A DNA stretch of 64,000 nucleotides from Dyella choica (GTDB taxonomy: Bacteria; Pseudomonadota; Gammaproteobacteria; Xanthomonadales; Rhodanobacteraceae), in the NCBI RefSeq assembly GCF_003977665.1, contig NZ_RYYV01000004.1, positions 124,001-188,000 of the forward strand, read 5' to 3'. Shown one piece after another: positions 16,711 to 25,815 of the stretch. Position numbers and translations under genes: made by a program. Under the pieces are notes generated by a model. It saw only the letters and a program-made list of their open reading frames with translations, did no database searches and had not been told where the DNA came from. How positions within the stretch are numbered: the first letter of the stretch is position 1; each line of letters begins with the position of its first letter.

Positions 16711-17712
16711 ATGAGCCCTCCACCACTCAAGAATCGGCGTCGAGGCCAAACTGCACTTGGGGTCGAGGACTACCGGCTGCCGTCGCTTACGGCGATCCGC
16801 GCATTCGAGGCCGCGGCACGGCTGGGCAGCTTCGCCAAGGCGGCCACTGAACTGGACACTACGTCCGCATCGGTCAGTTACCACGTGCGTCGCCTGGAAC
16901 AGCAGATCGGCGTACAGCTGTTTTCACGCCATGCACAGAAGGTCGAATTGACCGTGCCCGGCCAGTTGGTGGCGACCGAGGCCACCCAGGCCTTCGCCGC
17001 CTTGCGCGCCAGCTTCATCAAGGCCTTCGATACCGACGAATCGCACCTGAGCTTGACCACCCTGCCGACCTTCGGTACGACCTGGCTCACGCCAAGGTTG
17101 GGAAAGTTTCGCGCAAGGCATCCGCAGATCACGATTGAGCTCGATGTCTCCGTGTCCGCACACGACCTTACCGAAGGCCGCTTCGATGCGGCCATTCGCA
17201 ACGGTCACGGCCGCTGGCCGGGGATGCGTGCGGTACCGCTGTTTCCGAGCATCTTCATGCCGCTTTGCGCACCCGCGCTGAAGGATGCGGCGCAAAACAT
17301 CGCCAATCCGCATGCGCGGCTGGATGTTCCGCTGCTTGGGCGGCCGGATTGGTGGGCCGCGTGGTACCGCGCGCAGGGCTGCCGCGACGACACGCTTCCG
17401 GGCGAGTTCGGCACTAGCCTTCCCACCGAATACCTGGATATTGCCGCAGCGGTGGCGGGGCACGGTATCGCGATCGGCTCGCCGATTCTGTTCCGCGCCG
17501 AAATCGATGCAGGAAGGCTGGTGCCTGCGCACGATTTCGTCGCCACCGACGGCCGCGCGTTCTGGATGGTCTTTCCCAGTGCAAAGGAGCGCCGCCCGAA
17601 GATCGCCCGCTTTCGCGAATGGCTGTGCGGCGAAGTCGAAGACGATCTGCGCGCCGCCCGCGATTACCTTCGCAGAGCCAAGCCTGGCGGCTTGCACCAG
17701 GAAGCCACCTAG
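16711..17712 (+). CDS. LysR-family regulator (GcvA-like)
   Basis: A 333-residue LysR regulator. The N-terminal winged helix reads PSLTAIRAFEAAARLGSFAKAATELDTTSASVSYHVRRLEQQIGVQLFSRH, a GcvA/AmpR-like sequence. The effector domain follows with LTTLPTFGTTWLTPRLGKFRARHPQITIELD and FDAAIRNGHGRWPG. I placed the start at ATG 16711; a GTG at 16666 is an in-frame alternative that would add 15 residues and overlap the short divergent promoter. The divergent DUF1579-like gene is the probable target. Inducer is unknown. Confidence 0.88.
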   Translation: MSPPPLKNRRRGQTALGVEDYRLPSLTAIRAFEAAARLGSFAKAATELDTTSASVSYHVRRLEQQIGVQLFSRHAQKVELTVPGQLVATEATQAFAALRASFIKAFDTDESHLSLTTLPTFGTTWLTPRLGKFRARHPQITIELDVSVSAHDLTEGRFDAAIRNGHGRWPGMRAVPLFPSIFMPLCAPALKDAAQNIANPHARLDVPLLGRPDWWAAWYRAQGCRDDTLPGEFGTSLPTEYLDIAAAVAGHGIAIGSPILFRAEIDAGRLVPAHDFVATDGRAFWMVFPSAKERRPKIARFREWLCGEVEDDLRAARDYLRRAKPGGLHQEAT

Positions 17713-17797
17713 TGAGATCAGAGGCTCCCTAGGCTTAAAACGCGAATCATTCACTCAAAAAGCTGTATAGACGGCTATAAAACCATCAGGAGGAAGC

Positions 17798-18712
17798 ATG
17801 CAGTCAGCGTTTTACAGCCATCGGCGCCCATGGCTTTTTATCGCCTTGGCGCCAGGCGTGCTGGGCACTGTATTGATACTTGTTCCCTTCGCGTTTATGG
17901 GGCTAGTGCTCATCGCCCCCGGCCTGTGCGGCTTTCTCGGCCTGGTCGGCCTGACGATGGCATGGTTTGGCCTGATGTGGCCTCGCATAGTATCGCGGCG
18001 TGGCGGCCTCGTACTTGCCCTGCTTGCCTGCTCCTTGCCGGCCCCCTTGTCGGGCCTGTCCCTGCTTCGCGCAAATACGGCTTATCAGCAACACGCCATC
18101 GACTGGATGCGGGGCGCCGGCTATGCATCCGCGAACTTTCTGCTGCTGGCGCTGTTCTTGGGCGTAATGCTGCTGGTGCCCCGTCATCCGACACAGGACG
18201 CGTCTTGGAGATACAACTCTCTGGCCCGGATTGCTGGCATGGTTGTCGCCGTCGCGGCCCTGATAGTTCCCGCCGGCTACGTGCTCGCCTTCGCCGGCTA
18301 CGGCAAATACATTCGAGTGCAGCAGGGGGAAGAGGCGCGCAGCCTGGCGTCCGTCGCGCTTCGCGCGGTTCGCCACTATCAAGATCTGCACCAGGGCGAG
18401 CTGCCTGTGGACAATCGCAGCGCGGGACTCCCGCCGCCGGAAGGCCTGCAAAGCCGGTACGTGCAATCAGTGCGTATAGCTCAGGGAAAGGTGACATTGA
18501 CGTATCGCAACGACCCCGTGGTGGTGCTCTTTGGCGCCTCGACCTATGGGGTCGTGCTCAGCTTCACCCGGGCCGAAGAACCCGGCAACTACGTGCTTGA
18601 AGAAGCAGGCGGCTTTTGGTCGTGCAGAGCAACCGGCTATCAGCTAGAGGGCGATACTCCGCTCTTTCTCGACTCCCTTTGTGACACTCGTGATCTGCCA
18701 ACTGGCTTGTGA
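17798..18712 (+). CDS. Multi-pass membrane protein, unknown
   Basis: A 304-residue membrane protein with a strong ribosome-binding site (AGGAGG) ahead of ATG 17798. Five hydrophobic segments are visible: LFIALAPGVLGTVLILVPFAF, GLVLIAPGLCGFLGLVGLTMAWFGL, GLVLALLACSLPAPLSGLSLL, FLLLALFLGVMLLVP and IAGMVVAVAALIVPAGYVLAFAGY. A soluble C-terminal domain of about 120 residues follows (RVQQGEEARSLASVALRAVRHYQDLHQGELP, ending LDSLCDTRDLPTGL). No family is recognised. The soluble part contains two Cys that could pair in the periplasm. Confidence 0.65.
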   Translation: MQSAFYSHRRPWLFIALAPGVLGTVLILVPFAFMGLVLIAPGLCGFLGLVGLTMAWFGLMWPRIVSRRGGLVLALLACSLPAPLSGLSLLRANTAYQQHAIDWMRGAGYASANFLLLALFLGVMLLVPRHPTQDASWRYNSLARIAGMVVAVAALIVPAGYVLAFAGYGKYIRVQQGEEARSLASVALRAVRHYQDLHQGELPVDNRSAGLPPPEGLQSRYVQSVRIAQGKVTLTYRNDPVVVLFGASTYGVVLSFTRAEEPGNYVLEEAGGFWSCRATGYQLEGDTPLFLDSLCDTRDLPTGL

Positions 18713-18873
18713 AACCCTCGGTGCCCGCACTTTGCCCAAGCTCGCGATCAGTCCTATGATCAAGATCCTCAGAATCGCCGCCTTGGGTCTGCGCAGCGAT
18801 ACTTGGGAATACCAATGATCTCCTCAGCGATGAGGCGATACCTGCGTCTCGATCCTCTTGCACGGGAGCAACC

Positions 18874-19260
18874 ATGAAACGAGTCACTGGCATCGGTGGG
18901 ATCTTCTTCAAATCCAAGGACCCGAAGGCCCTTGGCGCGTGGTACCGGACACATCTCGGAGTCGAAGTCCAGGATTGGGGCGGCGCTGCGTTTCAATGGA
19001 AAGGCCCTGACAACCCCGAGGGGATTGGCACCACGGTCTGGAGCCCGTTCGCTGCAGACACCAGCCACTTCGCTCCGAGTCCCGCGGCCTTCATGATCAA
19101 TTACCGGGTCGAGGATCTGCATGCCTTGCTGACGACGCTACGCGCCGAAGGCGTGCAGGTTGATGAGAAAGTGGAAGAGTCCGAGTTCGGCAAGTTCGGC
19201 TGGGTCGTCGACCCCGATGGGAACAAGGTCGAACTCTGGCAGCCGCCCGTTGGTCAGTAA
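18874..19260 (+). CDS. VOC-family (glyoxalase/bleomycin-resistance-type) protein
   Basis: A 128-residue single-module VOC protein: MKRVTGIGGIFFKSKDPKALGAWYRTHLGVEVQDWGG, MINYRVEDLHALLTTLRAEGVQVDEKVEESEFGKFGWVVDPDGNKVELWQPP. The last stretch, with PDGNKVELW, is the standard VOC ending and supplies the metal-binding Glu. Many such proteins are detoxifying lyases or dioxygenases, but the substrate cannot be told. The gene stands alone on the plus strand, with 160 bases upstream. Confidence 0.88.
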   Translation: MKRVTGIGGIFFKSKDPKALGAWYRTHLGVEVQDWGGAAFQWKGPDNPEGIGTTVWSPFAADTSHFAPSPAAFMINYRVEDLHALLTTLRAEGVQVDEKVEESEFGKFGWVVDPDGNKVELWQPPVGQ

Positions 19261-19605
19261 GCGGCAACGGGGCGACAGAGCAAGCACAGTCTGAGAACGC
19301 ACGGCGAAGCACTCGCTTCGCCGTGTTTGCCATGATGAAACTCGATCTGACGGCTATTGAGTCGCGGCAACTGCGGCAATCCCGCATGCCGCGTCCCTGC
19401 CGCTCATCACCGAGCCCTCCAGAAAACGTCATCTTTCTTCAATCCGACGCAAATTTCTGCAATCCCCCGCAGGGTATCGCCGATACCTTGCGGCCATGGA
19501 GTCCACCACTCCTCCGGTCCAGCTTTCCCGTCATCTGCCGCGAGGCAGCACCAACGGTCGCGAGTTGGCTGTATGGCCGCATTTGTTCGGAGGGAGTAAC
19601 CCCCA
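19261..19605. other. Intergenic region, no gene supported
   Basis: 345 bases between the VOC gene and a small leader frame. Short plus-strand frames cross it without a recognisable family. It probably holds the promoter of the propeller gene downstream. Confidence 0.4.
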
Positions 19606-19659
19606 ATGCAAAAGATTGACCAAGCCAAAGACTTGCGTGAAGGCGGTGCCGTGGCATGA
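19606..19659 (+). CDS. Candidate 17-residue leader peptide, coupled to next gene
   Basis: A short frame, MQKIDQAKDLREGGAVA, begins at ATG 19606 about ten bases after a strong GGAGGG. Its stop overlaps the ATG of the propeller gene as ATGA (19656-19659). The propeller gene has no better ribosome-binding site of its own than the one inside this frame, so coupled translation is plausible. It might also be chance. No family can be assigned at this length. Confidence 0.35.
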   Translation: MQKIDQAKDLREGGAVA

Positions 19660-20573
19660 GCAACGCAAGACTCAACCGCCTCTACATCCTGCAGGCTAAT
19701 CCTGCTGCCATCCTCGTCCTCGATCCCGACAGCGGTGAAGCAAAAACCCTTCTCGCCCTCCCCCACGGCGCGCCGGATGGCGTGCAGGTGGATGGGCCGG
19801 GCAACACGATCTACTGGACCAGCATGGGCGCCTTCCCCGCAAGCGGGGAAGTCTTTGCCGATCCCGACGGCGCCATTGAGTGCTGCGACCTCGATGGGCG
19901 CAACCACCAGATACTGATCGATGGCGGCGCCACCGTTACACCTAAGCAAATGCAGCTGGATACCGCCAATGGCCTGATCTACTGGTGCGATCGTGAAGGC
20001 ATGGCCGTCTTCCGCTGTCGTACCGATGGCAGCGAGTTGACCCTGCTGTTGCGTACCGGCCGATGGCCCGAGGATATGGGTGATGTCTTGCGCCATTGCG
20101 TCGGTATCGCGCTCGATGTGCCCAACGGCTATCTCTACTGGACCCAAAAGGGGCCTCCCGACGGAGGACTCGGCCGCATTTTTCGCATGCGGCTGGACAT
20201 GCCGCCGGGCGCCACAGCCGAAACCCGCACCGACGTGGCCTTGCTGCTCGACAAACTGCCCGAGCCCATCGACCTGGAAATCGATCACGCGCGACAGCAA
20301 CTGTATTGGACCGATCGCGGCGATCCCGCCGTGGGTGGCAATAGTTTGAACCGTGCCGATATCACGCCTGCGGGACTCACACAGCCGCAGGTGTTGGCAA
20401 CGGGATTGAAGGAAGGCATCGGGCTGACGCTAGATCTGCAGCAACGGCGGGCGTTCGTCAGTGACCTCAGCGGAGCGATCCGTGCCGTGCCGATGAATGG
20501 CGGCACGTTTACGACGGTCTACCAATGTTCCGGCCTTACCACCGGACTGATTTTCCTGCCTGGCGCCAACTAG
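19656..20573 (+). CDS. YWTD-type beta-propeller protein (LDL-receptor-repeat-like)
   Basis: A 305-residue protein with repeats of the low-density-lipoprotein-receptor YWTD kind: NTIYWTSMGAF, GLIYWCDREGMAVFRCRTDG, GYLYWTQKGPPDGGLGRIFRM and QQLYWTDRGDPAVGGNSLNRADI, each preceded by an LD or QVD strand. This predicts a six-bladed propeller. No signal peptide is seen, so it is probably cytosolic. Related bacterial proteins are often called 3-hydroxyacyl-CoA dehydrogenase by mistake; enzymatic activity is unproven. The last 590 bases are repeated in a truncated copy just downstream, 688 bases away. Confidence 0.8.
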   Translation: MSNARLNRLYILQANPAAILVLDPDSGEAKTLLALPHGAPDGVQVDGPGNTIYWTSMGAFPASGEVFADPDGAIECCDLDGRNHQILIDGGATVTPKQMQLDTANGLIYWCDREGMAVFRCRTDGSELTLLLRTGRWPEDMGDVLRHCVGIALDVPNGYLYWTQKGPPDGGLGRIFRMRLDMPPGATAETRTDVALLLDKLPEPIDLEIDHARQQLYWTDRGDPAVGGNSLNRADITPAGLTQPQVLATGLKEGIGLTLDLQQRRAFVSDLSGAIRAVPMNGGTFTTVYQCSGLTTGLIFLPGAN

Positions 20574-20598
20574 GTCTGCATTGCGCGCATCGCGCAGC

Positions 20599-20666
20599 GT
20601 AGGCTGGGATGACAATCCCAGCATCGGGATGCCACGTGCAAAGCTGGGATTATCATCCCAGCCTAC
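20599..20666. repeat. REP pair inside a tandem duplication
   Basis: GTAGGCTGGGATGACAATCC at the left and GGGATTATCATCCCAGCCTAC at the right. It separates the full propeller gene from its truncated copy and ends five bases before the copied coding sequence begins. Confidence 0.9.
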
Positions 20667-20670
20667 GCGC

Positions 20671-21261
20671 TGGTGCGATCGCGAAGGTATGGCCATCTTT
20701 CGCTGTCGTACCGATGGCAGCGAGTTGACTGCGCTGCTACGCACCGGCCGATGGCCCGAGGATATGGGTGATGTCTTGCGCCATTGCGTCGGTATCGCAC
20801 TCGATGTACCCAATGGCTATCTCTACTGGACCCAGAAGGGGCCTCCCGACGGAGGACTCGGCCGCATTTTTCGCATGCGGCTGGACATGCCGCCGGGCGC
20901 CACAGCCGAAACCCGCACCGACGTGGCCTTGCTGCTCGACAAACTGCCCGAGCCCATCGACCTGGAAATCGATCACGCGCGACAGCAACTGTATTGGACC
21001 GATCGCGGCGATCCCGCCGTGGGTGGCAATAGTTTGAACCGTGCCGATATCACGCCTGCGGGACTCACACAGCAGCAGGTGTTGGCAACGGGATTGAAGG
21101 AAGGCATCGGGCTGACGTTAGATCTGCAGCAACGGCGGGCGTTCGTCAGTGACCTCAGCGGAGCGATCCGCGCCGTGCCGATGGATGGCGGCACGTTTAC
21201 GACGGTCCACCAATGCTCCGGCCTCACCACCGGCCTGATTTTCCTGCCTGGCAGCGGCTAG
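20671..21261 (+). pseudogene. Truncated tandem copy of the propeller gene
   Basis: The C-terminal two thirds of the propeller gene (from WCDREG onward, residue about 110) is repeated here, 688 bases downstream. The 5' part is missing: the copied sequence joins directly to the right end of the REP pair. The frame is open, and translation could begin at a TTG inside the REP (20581) or at ATG 20689, but the propeller would lack two blades. Differences from the first copy cluster at the two ends, and about 245 bases in the middle show none. I regard it as a non-functional remnant, although the intact frame means expression cannot be excluded. Confidence 0.75.
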
Positions 21262-21288
21262 GGATCGGCATTGCGCGTCCAGTGCAAT

Positions 21289-21356
21289 GTAGGCTGGGAT
21301 GGCAATCCCAGCATCACGATGCCATGTGCAAAGCTGGGTTTGTCATCCCAGCCTAC
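21289..21356. repeat. REP pair, second copy of the duplication
   Basis: Same arrangement as 20599-20666, with a closely similar spacer (ATCACGATGCCATGTGCAAA against ATCGGGATGCCACGTGCAAA), so it was duplicated with the gene segment. Confidence 0.9.
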
Positions 21357-21372
21357 GCATTGACGTCGCTTG

Positions 21373-22794
21373 CTAAATGATCGGCCTCGCAGCCAGCTCT
21401 GGGTCTTCGCCACGCATCAGGATGCCGGCCAGCTTGCGCAGTGCCTGGGCAAGCCGGGCGTGCTCGGTGACGCCACCGAACGACAAGCGGATCGCGCGCA
21501 CATCTTCGTCGCCAGGCGAAAATGCGCTGGAAGCGCTGACCGCCAGTCCTTCGGCGCGGGCAGCGCGGGCGAAGGTTTGTCCGGTCCAGGGTTCCGGCAA
21601 GGTGTACCAGACATGGATGCCGGCGGCCGGCCATGCCTGTTCGCGCAATGCCAGCAAACTTTCGGCCAGCTGCAATCGCGCCCGTGCTTCGGCTCTCACG
21701 CCTTGCAGCAATTGCATGGCGGTGCCGTCGTGCATCCATTGCGTGCTCAATGCCATCGTCAGTGGCGATGGCATCAAGGCCGTGGCGTTCATCGCGGCGA
21801 GAAAACGCAGCTGGGCGCTTTCATCGGGTGACGCTACATAAGCCATGCGCAAGCCGGGCGAAAGGCTTTTGGACAGCGTCGACAGGTAATGCACGCACTC
21901 GGGCGCCCAATGCGCAATCGGCGGTGGCGCATGGTCGGCCAGGCGCCAATACGGATCGTCTTCGATCAGTGGCACGCCGCATTCGCGAACGGCCAGGGCC
22001 AGATCGCGGCGCCGCTGCTCGGGCATGGTTTGCGCGGTGGGATTGCGCAAGGTGGGATTCAGATACACCGCCCGTACACCCTGCTCCCGGCACGCGCGCA
22101 TCAATGCGTCGGGCCGCATGCCGTCTTCATCGCATTCCACGCTAACGATGCGGCGGCCGAGTTGCCGCGCGGCGCCAAGAATGCCGGGATACACCAAGGG
22201 CTCGACCGCGATGCCGTCGTTGGCCTGCGTTAGCGCAACGATCAAGCCCGCCAATGCCGCCTGTGCGCCAGGACAAACGGCAATGCGTGAGGGATCGACC
22301 TGGCCAAGCATCGGTGCGAGCCATAACGCGCCGGCGGCGCGGTCCGCCTTGCCGCCGCCGCTTGCGTGATAGGCCATCAGCAAATTGGCGTCGACGCGGG
22401 TAAGCACCTGCTCGATCCCGCGCTTGATCAGGTCACCCAGGTCCAGGCCCGCCGGAGGCGGCGGCATGTTCATGCCTAAGTCGACCAGCGGCGCCAATTC
22501 CACCTTGGGCGCGGCGATGAAGGTGCCATAGGCCCCACGCGCATGGACAAGCTGGCGCGCCTTCGCCTCCGAATACGCGCGGGTAACGGTGGTGAGATCC
22601 AGCTTGAGCAAGTCGGCCAGTTGCCGCTGCGGCGGCAAACGGTCGCCGGGAACCAGCCGTCCATCCGCGATGGCGCGCTCGATGAATCCCACGATGCGCA
22701 AATAGCGCGGCCCCTGCCCGGCTGCAGCCGCCCGCCATCGTTTAAGCGGGGCGTCCTTTTGTATGGATTTTGTCCGCGTCAACTTGCCACCCAT
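21373..22794 (-). CDS. MocR-type regulator (GntR plus aminotransferase domain)
   Basis: A 473-residue MocR/PdxR-like protein: N-terminal GntR winged helix (YLRIVGFIERAIADGRLVPGDRLPPQRQLADLLKLDLTTVTRAYSEAKARQLVHARGAYGTFI), then a fold-type I aminotransferase domain with VYLNPTLRNPTAQTMPEQRRR, LIEDDPYWRLAD and the PLP lysine in LSTLSKSLSPGLRMAYV. Such regulators use PLP as effector or cofactor. I chose ATG 22794; the frame is open for 17 more residues. Two copies of a 13-base sequence lie at its start (22761-22773 and 22795-22807). It is divergent from the cyo operon, 65 bases away. No pyridoxine or amino-acid gene is adjacent. Confidence 0.88.
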   Translation of the reverse strand: MGGKLTRTKSIQKDAPLKRWRAAAAGQGPRYLRIVGFIERAIADGRLVPGDRLPPQRQLADLLKLDLTTVTRAYSEAKARQLVHARGAYGTFIAAPKVELAPLVDLGMNMPPPPAGLDLGDLIKRGIEQVLTRVDANLLMAYHASGGGKADRAAGALWLAPMLGQVDPSRIAVCPGAQAALAGLIVALTQANDGIAVEPLVYPGILGAARQLGRRIVSVECDEDGMRPDALMRACREQGVRAVYLNPTLRNPTAQTMPEQRRRDLALAVRECGVPLIEDDPYWRLADHAPPPIAHWAPECVHYLSTLSKSLSPGLRMAYVASPDESAQLRFLAAMNATALMPSPLTMALSTQWMHDGTAMQLLQGVRAEARARLQLAESLLALREQAWPAAGIHVWYTLPEPWTGQTFARAARAEGLAVSASSAFSPGDEDVRAIRLSFGGVTEHARLAQALRKLAGILMRGEDPELAARPII

Positions 22795-22807
22795 GTATGG
22801 ATTTTGT
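22761..22807. promoter_or_regulatory. 13-base direct repeats at the MocR start, possible operator
   Basis: GTATGGATTTTGT occurs twice, at 22761-22773 and 22795-22807, 34 bases apart (about three helical turns). One copy overlaps the first codons of the MocR-type gene, the other is just upstream of its ATG and inside the divergent region with cyoA. MocR regulators commonly bind direct repeats at their own promoters, so this is a candidate autoregulatory operator. Confidence 0.45.
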
Positions 22808-22859
22808 TGCTGATTAGTATGCGCGCAAAGCTCCCATCCCTCCATAAGCCGCTGGACTT

Positions 22860-23792
22860 ATGCGCCATTACCCTCCGAACTTTGCACGGATCAGCCGATA
22901 CCGATCCTATTCGTCCCTGTCCCCGCTGCGCTGGGCCACCGTGGGCGTCACCACCTTGCTGGCCGGCTGCCACCTGGCGCTGTTTGCCCCGGGCGGCGAC
23001 ATCGGCGTACAGGAGCGCCACCTGATCATCGTGTCGCTGGCACTGATGCTGTCCGTGGTGATCCCGGTCATCGCGTTGACGTTCTTGTTCTGCTGGCGCT
23101 ACCGAGCCACCAACAAGCGAGCCACCTATGCCCCGACCTGGGCGCATTCCACCACCATCGAATGGGTGGTGTGGGGCATTCCCTGCGTGATCGTGCTGTT
23201 CCTCGCGGTGCTGATCTGGGGTACGACACACTCGCTCGATCCTTATCGCCCCTTGGCTTCGAAGACTCCACCCGTACGAGTGCAGGTGGTCGCGCTGAAC
23301 TGGAAATGGTTGTTCATCTATCCCGACTACCGCATTGCCACGGTCAACCAGCTGGTAGTGCCCGCGAAGACGCCGATCGATTTTGAATTGACGGCCGATT
23401 CGATCATGAACTCGTTCTTCATCCCGCGCCTGGGCAGCCAGGTCTACGCGATGGCAGGCATGCAGACGCAGTTGCATCTGATTGCCGACCAGGCGGGCAC
23501 GTATCGCGGCATGTCCTCGGCCTTCAGCGGACCCGGCTTCTCGGACATGCACTTCGAGGTCAAGGCGACCTCGGAGGCGGATTTCCGCGCCTGGGTGGCC
23601 AGCGCCCGCAACGGCTCGAACAAGCTCACGCACGACGGCTATCTCGCGCTCGCCAAGCCCAGCGTAAACAGCAGCCCCATGTTTTATGCGAGCGTCGAAG
23701 ACGGCCTGTTCGAGCAGGTGGTGAATCAATACATGCCCGGCATGAAAGGCATGCCCGGCATGCACAACGCCATGACCCAGGCCAAGGAGTAA
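22860..23792 (+). CDS. cyoA: Quinol oxidase subunit II (CyoA-type lipoprotein)
   Basis: Subunit II of a heme-copper quinol oxidase, 310 residues. The N-terminus carries a lipobox (TTLLAGC, Cys37). Two membrane helices follow ([25 protein letters not shown] and [22 protein letters not shown]), then a cupredoxin domain with [17 protein letters not shown] and [18 protein letters not shown]. The CuA-ligand cysteines are absent (the loop reads [16 protein letters not shown]), which marks a quinol and not a cytochrome c oxidase. Six bases separate it from cyoB. The C-terminus ends in [14 protein letters not shown], a Met-rich tail. Confidence 0.95.
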   Translation: MRHYPPNFARISRYRSYSSLSPLRWATVGVTTLLAGCHLALFAPGGDIGVQERHLIIVSLALMLSVVIPVIALTFLFCWRYRATNKRATYAPTWAHSTTIEWVVWGIPCVIVLFLAVLIWGTTHSLDPYRPLASKTPPVRVQVVALNWKWLFIYPDYRIATVNQLVVPAKTPIDFELTADSIMNSFFIPRLGSQVYAMAGMQTQLHLIADQAGTYRGMSSAFSGPGFSDMHFEVKATSEADFRAWVASARNGSNKLTHDGYLALAKPSVNSSPMFYASVEDGLFEQVVNQYMPGMKGMPGMHNAMTQAKE

Positions 23793-23797
23793 CCGTC

Positions 23798-25813
23798 ATG
23801 CTTGGAAGACTAGGCCTCGATGCCATCCCTTATAACGAGCCCATCATCATGGGCACGCTGCTGGTGGTAGCCGTGCTCGGCGCTGCCCTGCTCGGCGTCG
23901 TCACCTATTACCGCAAGTGGGCTTACCTCTGGCGCGAGTGGCTGACGTCCGTCGATCACAAGCGCATCGGAGCGATGTACATCATTCTCGCGCTGGTCAT
24001 GCTGTTGCGCGGCTTTGCCGACGCGATCATGATGCGCGCGCAACAAGCCATTGCCGACAGCGGCCATGCTGGCTACCTGCCGCCGCACCACTACGACCAG
24101 ATCTTCACCGCGCACGGGGTGATCATGATCTTCTTCGTGGCCACGCCGCTGATCCTTGGCTTGATGAACGTGGTCGTGCCCCTGCAGATCGGCGCACGTG
24201 ACGTCGCCTTTCCCTTCCTCAACCAGCTCAGCTTCTGGCTTTCGGTGGCCGGTGCAGTGCTGGTGATGATGTCGATGTTCGTGGGCGATTTCGCCGCCAC
24301 CGGCTGGGTGGCCTATCCACCGCTGTCCGAGCTTGGCTACAGCCCCACCGTAGGGGTCGACTACTACATATGGTCATTACAGGTATCCGGCCTGGGCACG
24401 CTGCTCACCGGCATCAACCTGCTGGTGACCATCCTGCGCATGCGCGCGCCGGGCATGAACCTGATGAAGATGCCGGTGTTCACGTGGACCGCACTGATCA
24501 CCAACATCCTGATCATTGCCGTGTTTCCCGTGCTCACCGCCACGTTGGCCCTGCTCAGCGCCGACCGCTACCTCGGCATGCATTTCTTCACCAACGAGGG
24601 TGGCGGCAACGCCATGATGTACATCAACCTGATCTGGGTATGGGGCCATCCGGAGGTCTACATCCTGATCCTGCCCTGCTTCGGCGCGTTCTCGGAAATC
24701 ATCGCCACCTTCTCCGGCAAGCCGCTGTTCGGCTACAAATCGATGGTGTACGCCACCTCGGCCATCGGCGTGCTGTCGTTCTTCGTGTGGCTGCATCACT
24801 TCTTCACCATGGGCTCCGGCGCGAACGTCAATGCCTTCTTCGGCATCATGACCTCGATCATTTCGATCCCCACCGGGGTAAAGCTGTTCAACTGGCTGTT
24901 CACCATGTTCCGCGGTCGCGTGCGCTATCACTCGGCTACGCTATGGACGATCGGCTTCATGGGCTGCTTCGCGATCGGCGGAATGACCGGCGTGCTGCTG
25001 GCCGTACCCGGCGCCGACTTCGTGCTGCACAACAGCCTGTTCCTGGTGGCGCACTTCCACAACGTCATCATCGGCGGCGTGGTGTTCGGCAGCCTGGCTG
25101 GCATCAGCTTCTGGTTCCCGAAGGTGTTCGGTTTCACGCTGGACGAGCGCTGGGGCAAGATCGCGTGCTGGTGTTGGCAGATCGGCTTCTACCTGGCCTT
25201 CATGCCCCTGTACGTGCTCGGCTTCGACGGCATGACACGGCGCATGAACCACTACGACAACCCCGATTGGCATCCGTGGCTGGTGGTGGCGCTATGCGGT
25301 GCCGTGGTGATCGGCCTGGGCATTCTTGCCATGGGCGTCCAGCTCATCGTCAGCATTCGCCATCGCGGCGAAAACCGCGACCTCAGCGGCGATCCGTGGG
25401 ACGCACGCAGCCTGGAATGGTCCACCTCCTCGCCGGCGCCGTTCTACAACTTCGCGGTCATCCCGACGATCACTTCGCTGGAACAGCATTGGGAGAACAA
25501 GCTCACCGGCCGTGCCTACCTCAAGCCGGAGCACTACGAGCCCATTCACATGCCGCGCAATACCGGCGACGGTGTCCTGATCGCCACCTGGTCGTTCGTG
25601 CTTTGCTTTGCGCTGGTCTGGCACATCTGGCCGCTGGCCATGCTGATGCTGGCCGCCGTCATCGTGCACTTCATCGCACGGACGTATAACCGCAACACGG
25701 ATTACTACGTGCCGGCCAGCGAAGTGGCGCGCATCGAGAACGAACGCTACGCGCGTCTCGTTCGCGTGACGCAAGTGCAGCGTCCCTCTTCCAGCCGCCC
25801 GAAGGCAGCCTGA
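23798..25813 (+). CDS. cyoB: Quinol oxidase subunit I (CyoB)
   Basis: Catalytic subunit of the bo3-type oxidase, 671 residues with about 15 membrane helices. It binds the low-spin heme and the heme-CuB centre, reduces O2 to water and pumps protons. Key motifs: [12 protein letters not shown] near the start, the quinol-site pattern [17 protein letters not shown] (Arg and Asp as in E. coli CyoB), low-spin heme His in [10 protein letters not shown], CuB His-Tyr in WGHPEVYIL (about residue 283), [13 protein letters not shown], and [11 protein letters not shown] for the heme ligands. The gene is 2 bases from cyoC. The heme o synthase gene (cyoE) is not in this cluster. Confidence 0.97.
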   Translation: MLGRLGLDAIPYNEPIIMGTLLVVAVLGAALLGVVTYYRKWAYLWREWLTSVDHKRIGAMYIILALVMLLRGFADAIMMRAQQAIADSGHAGYLPPHHYDQIFTAHGVIMIFFVATPLILGLMNVVVPLQIGARDVAFPFLNQLSFWLSVAGAVLVMMSMFVGDFAATGWVAYPPLSELGYSPTVGVDYYIWSLQVSGLGTLLTGINLLVTILRMRAPGMNLMKMPVFTWTALITNILIIAVFPVLTATLALLSADRYLGMHFFTNEGGGNAMMYINLIWVWGHPEVYILILPCFGAFSEIIATFSGKPLFGYKSMVYATSAIGVLSFFVWLHHFFTMGSGANVNAFFGIMTSIISIPTGVKLFNWLFTMFRGRVRYHSATLWTIGFMGCFAIGGMTGVLLAVPGADFVLHNSLFLVAHFHNVIIGGVVFGSLAGISFWFPKVFGFTLDERWGKIACWCWQIGFYLAFMPLYVLGFDGMTRRMNHYDNPDWHPWLVVALCGAVVIGLGILAMGVQLIVSIRHRGENRDLSGDPWDARSLEWSTSSPAPFYNFAVIPTITSLEQHWENKLTGRAYLKPEHYEPIHMPRNTGDGVLIATWSFVLCFALVWHIWPLAMLMLAAVIVHFIARTYNRNTDYYVPASEVARIENERYARLVRVTQVQRPSSSRPKAA

Positions 25814-25815
25814 TC

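Noticed and set aside
20581-20670. Reading of the truncated propeller copy through the REP pair as a real N-terminus
   Set aside because: The segment is palindromic repeat sequence, also present at other places outside genes; no propeller blade is encoded there.
24370-25689. Plus-strand frame of 439 codons inside cyoB
   Set aside because: Out-of-frame reading of the subunit I gene; its Arg/His-rich composition is typical of shifted high-GC coding sequence.
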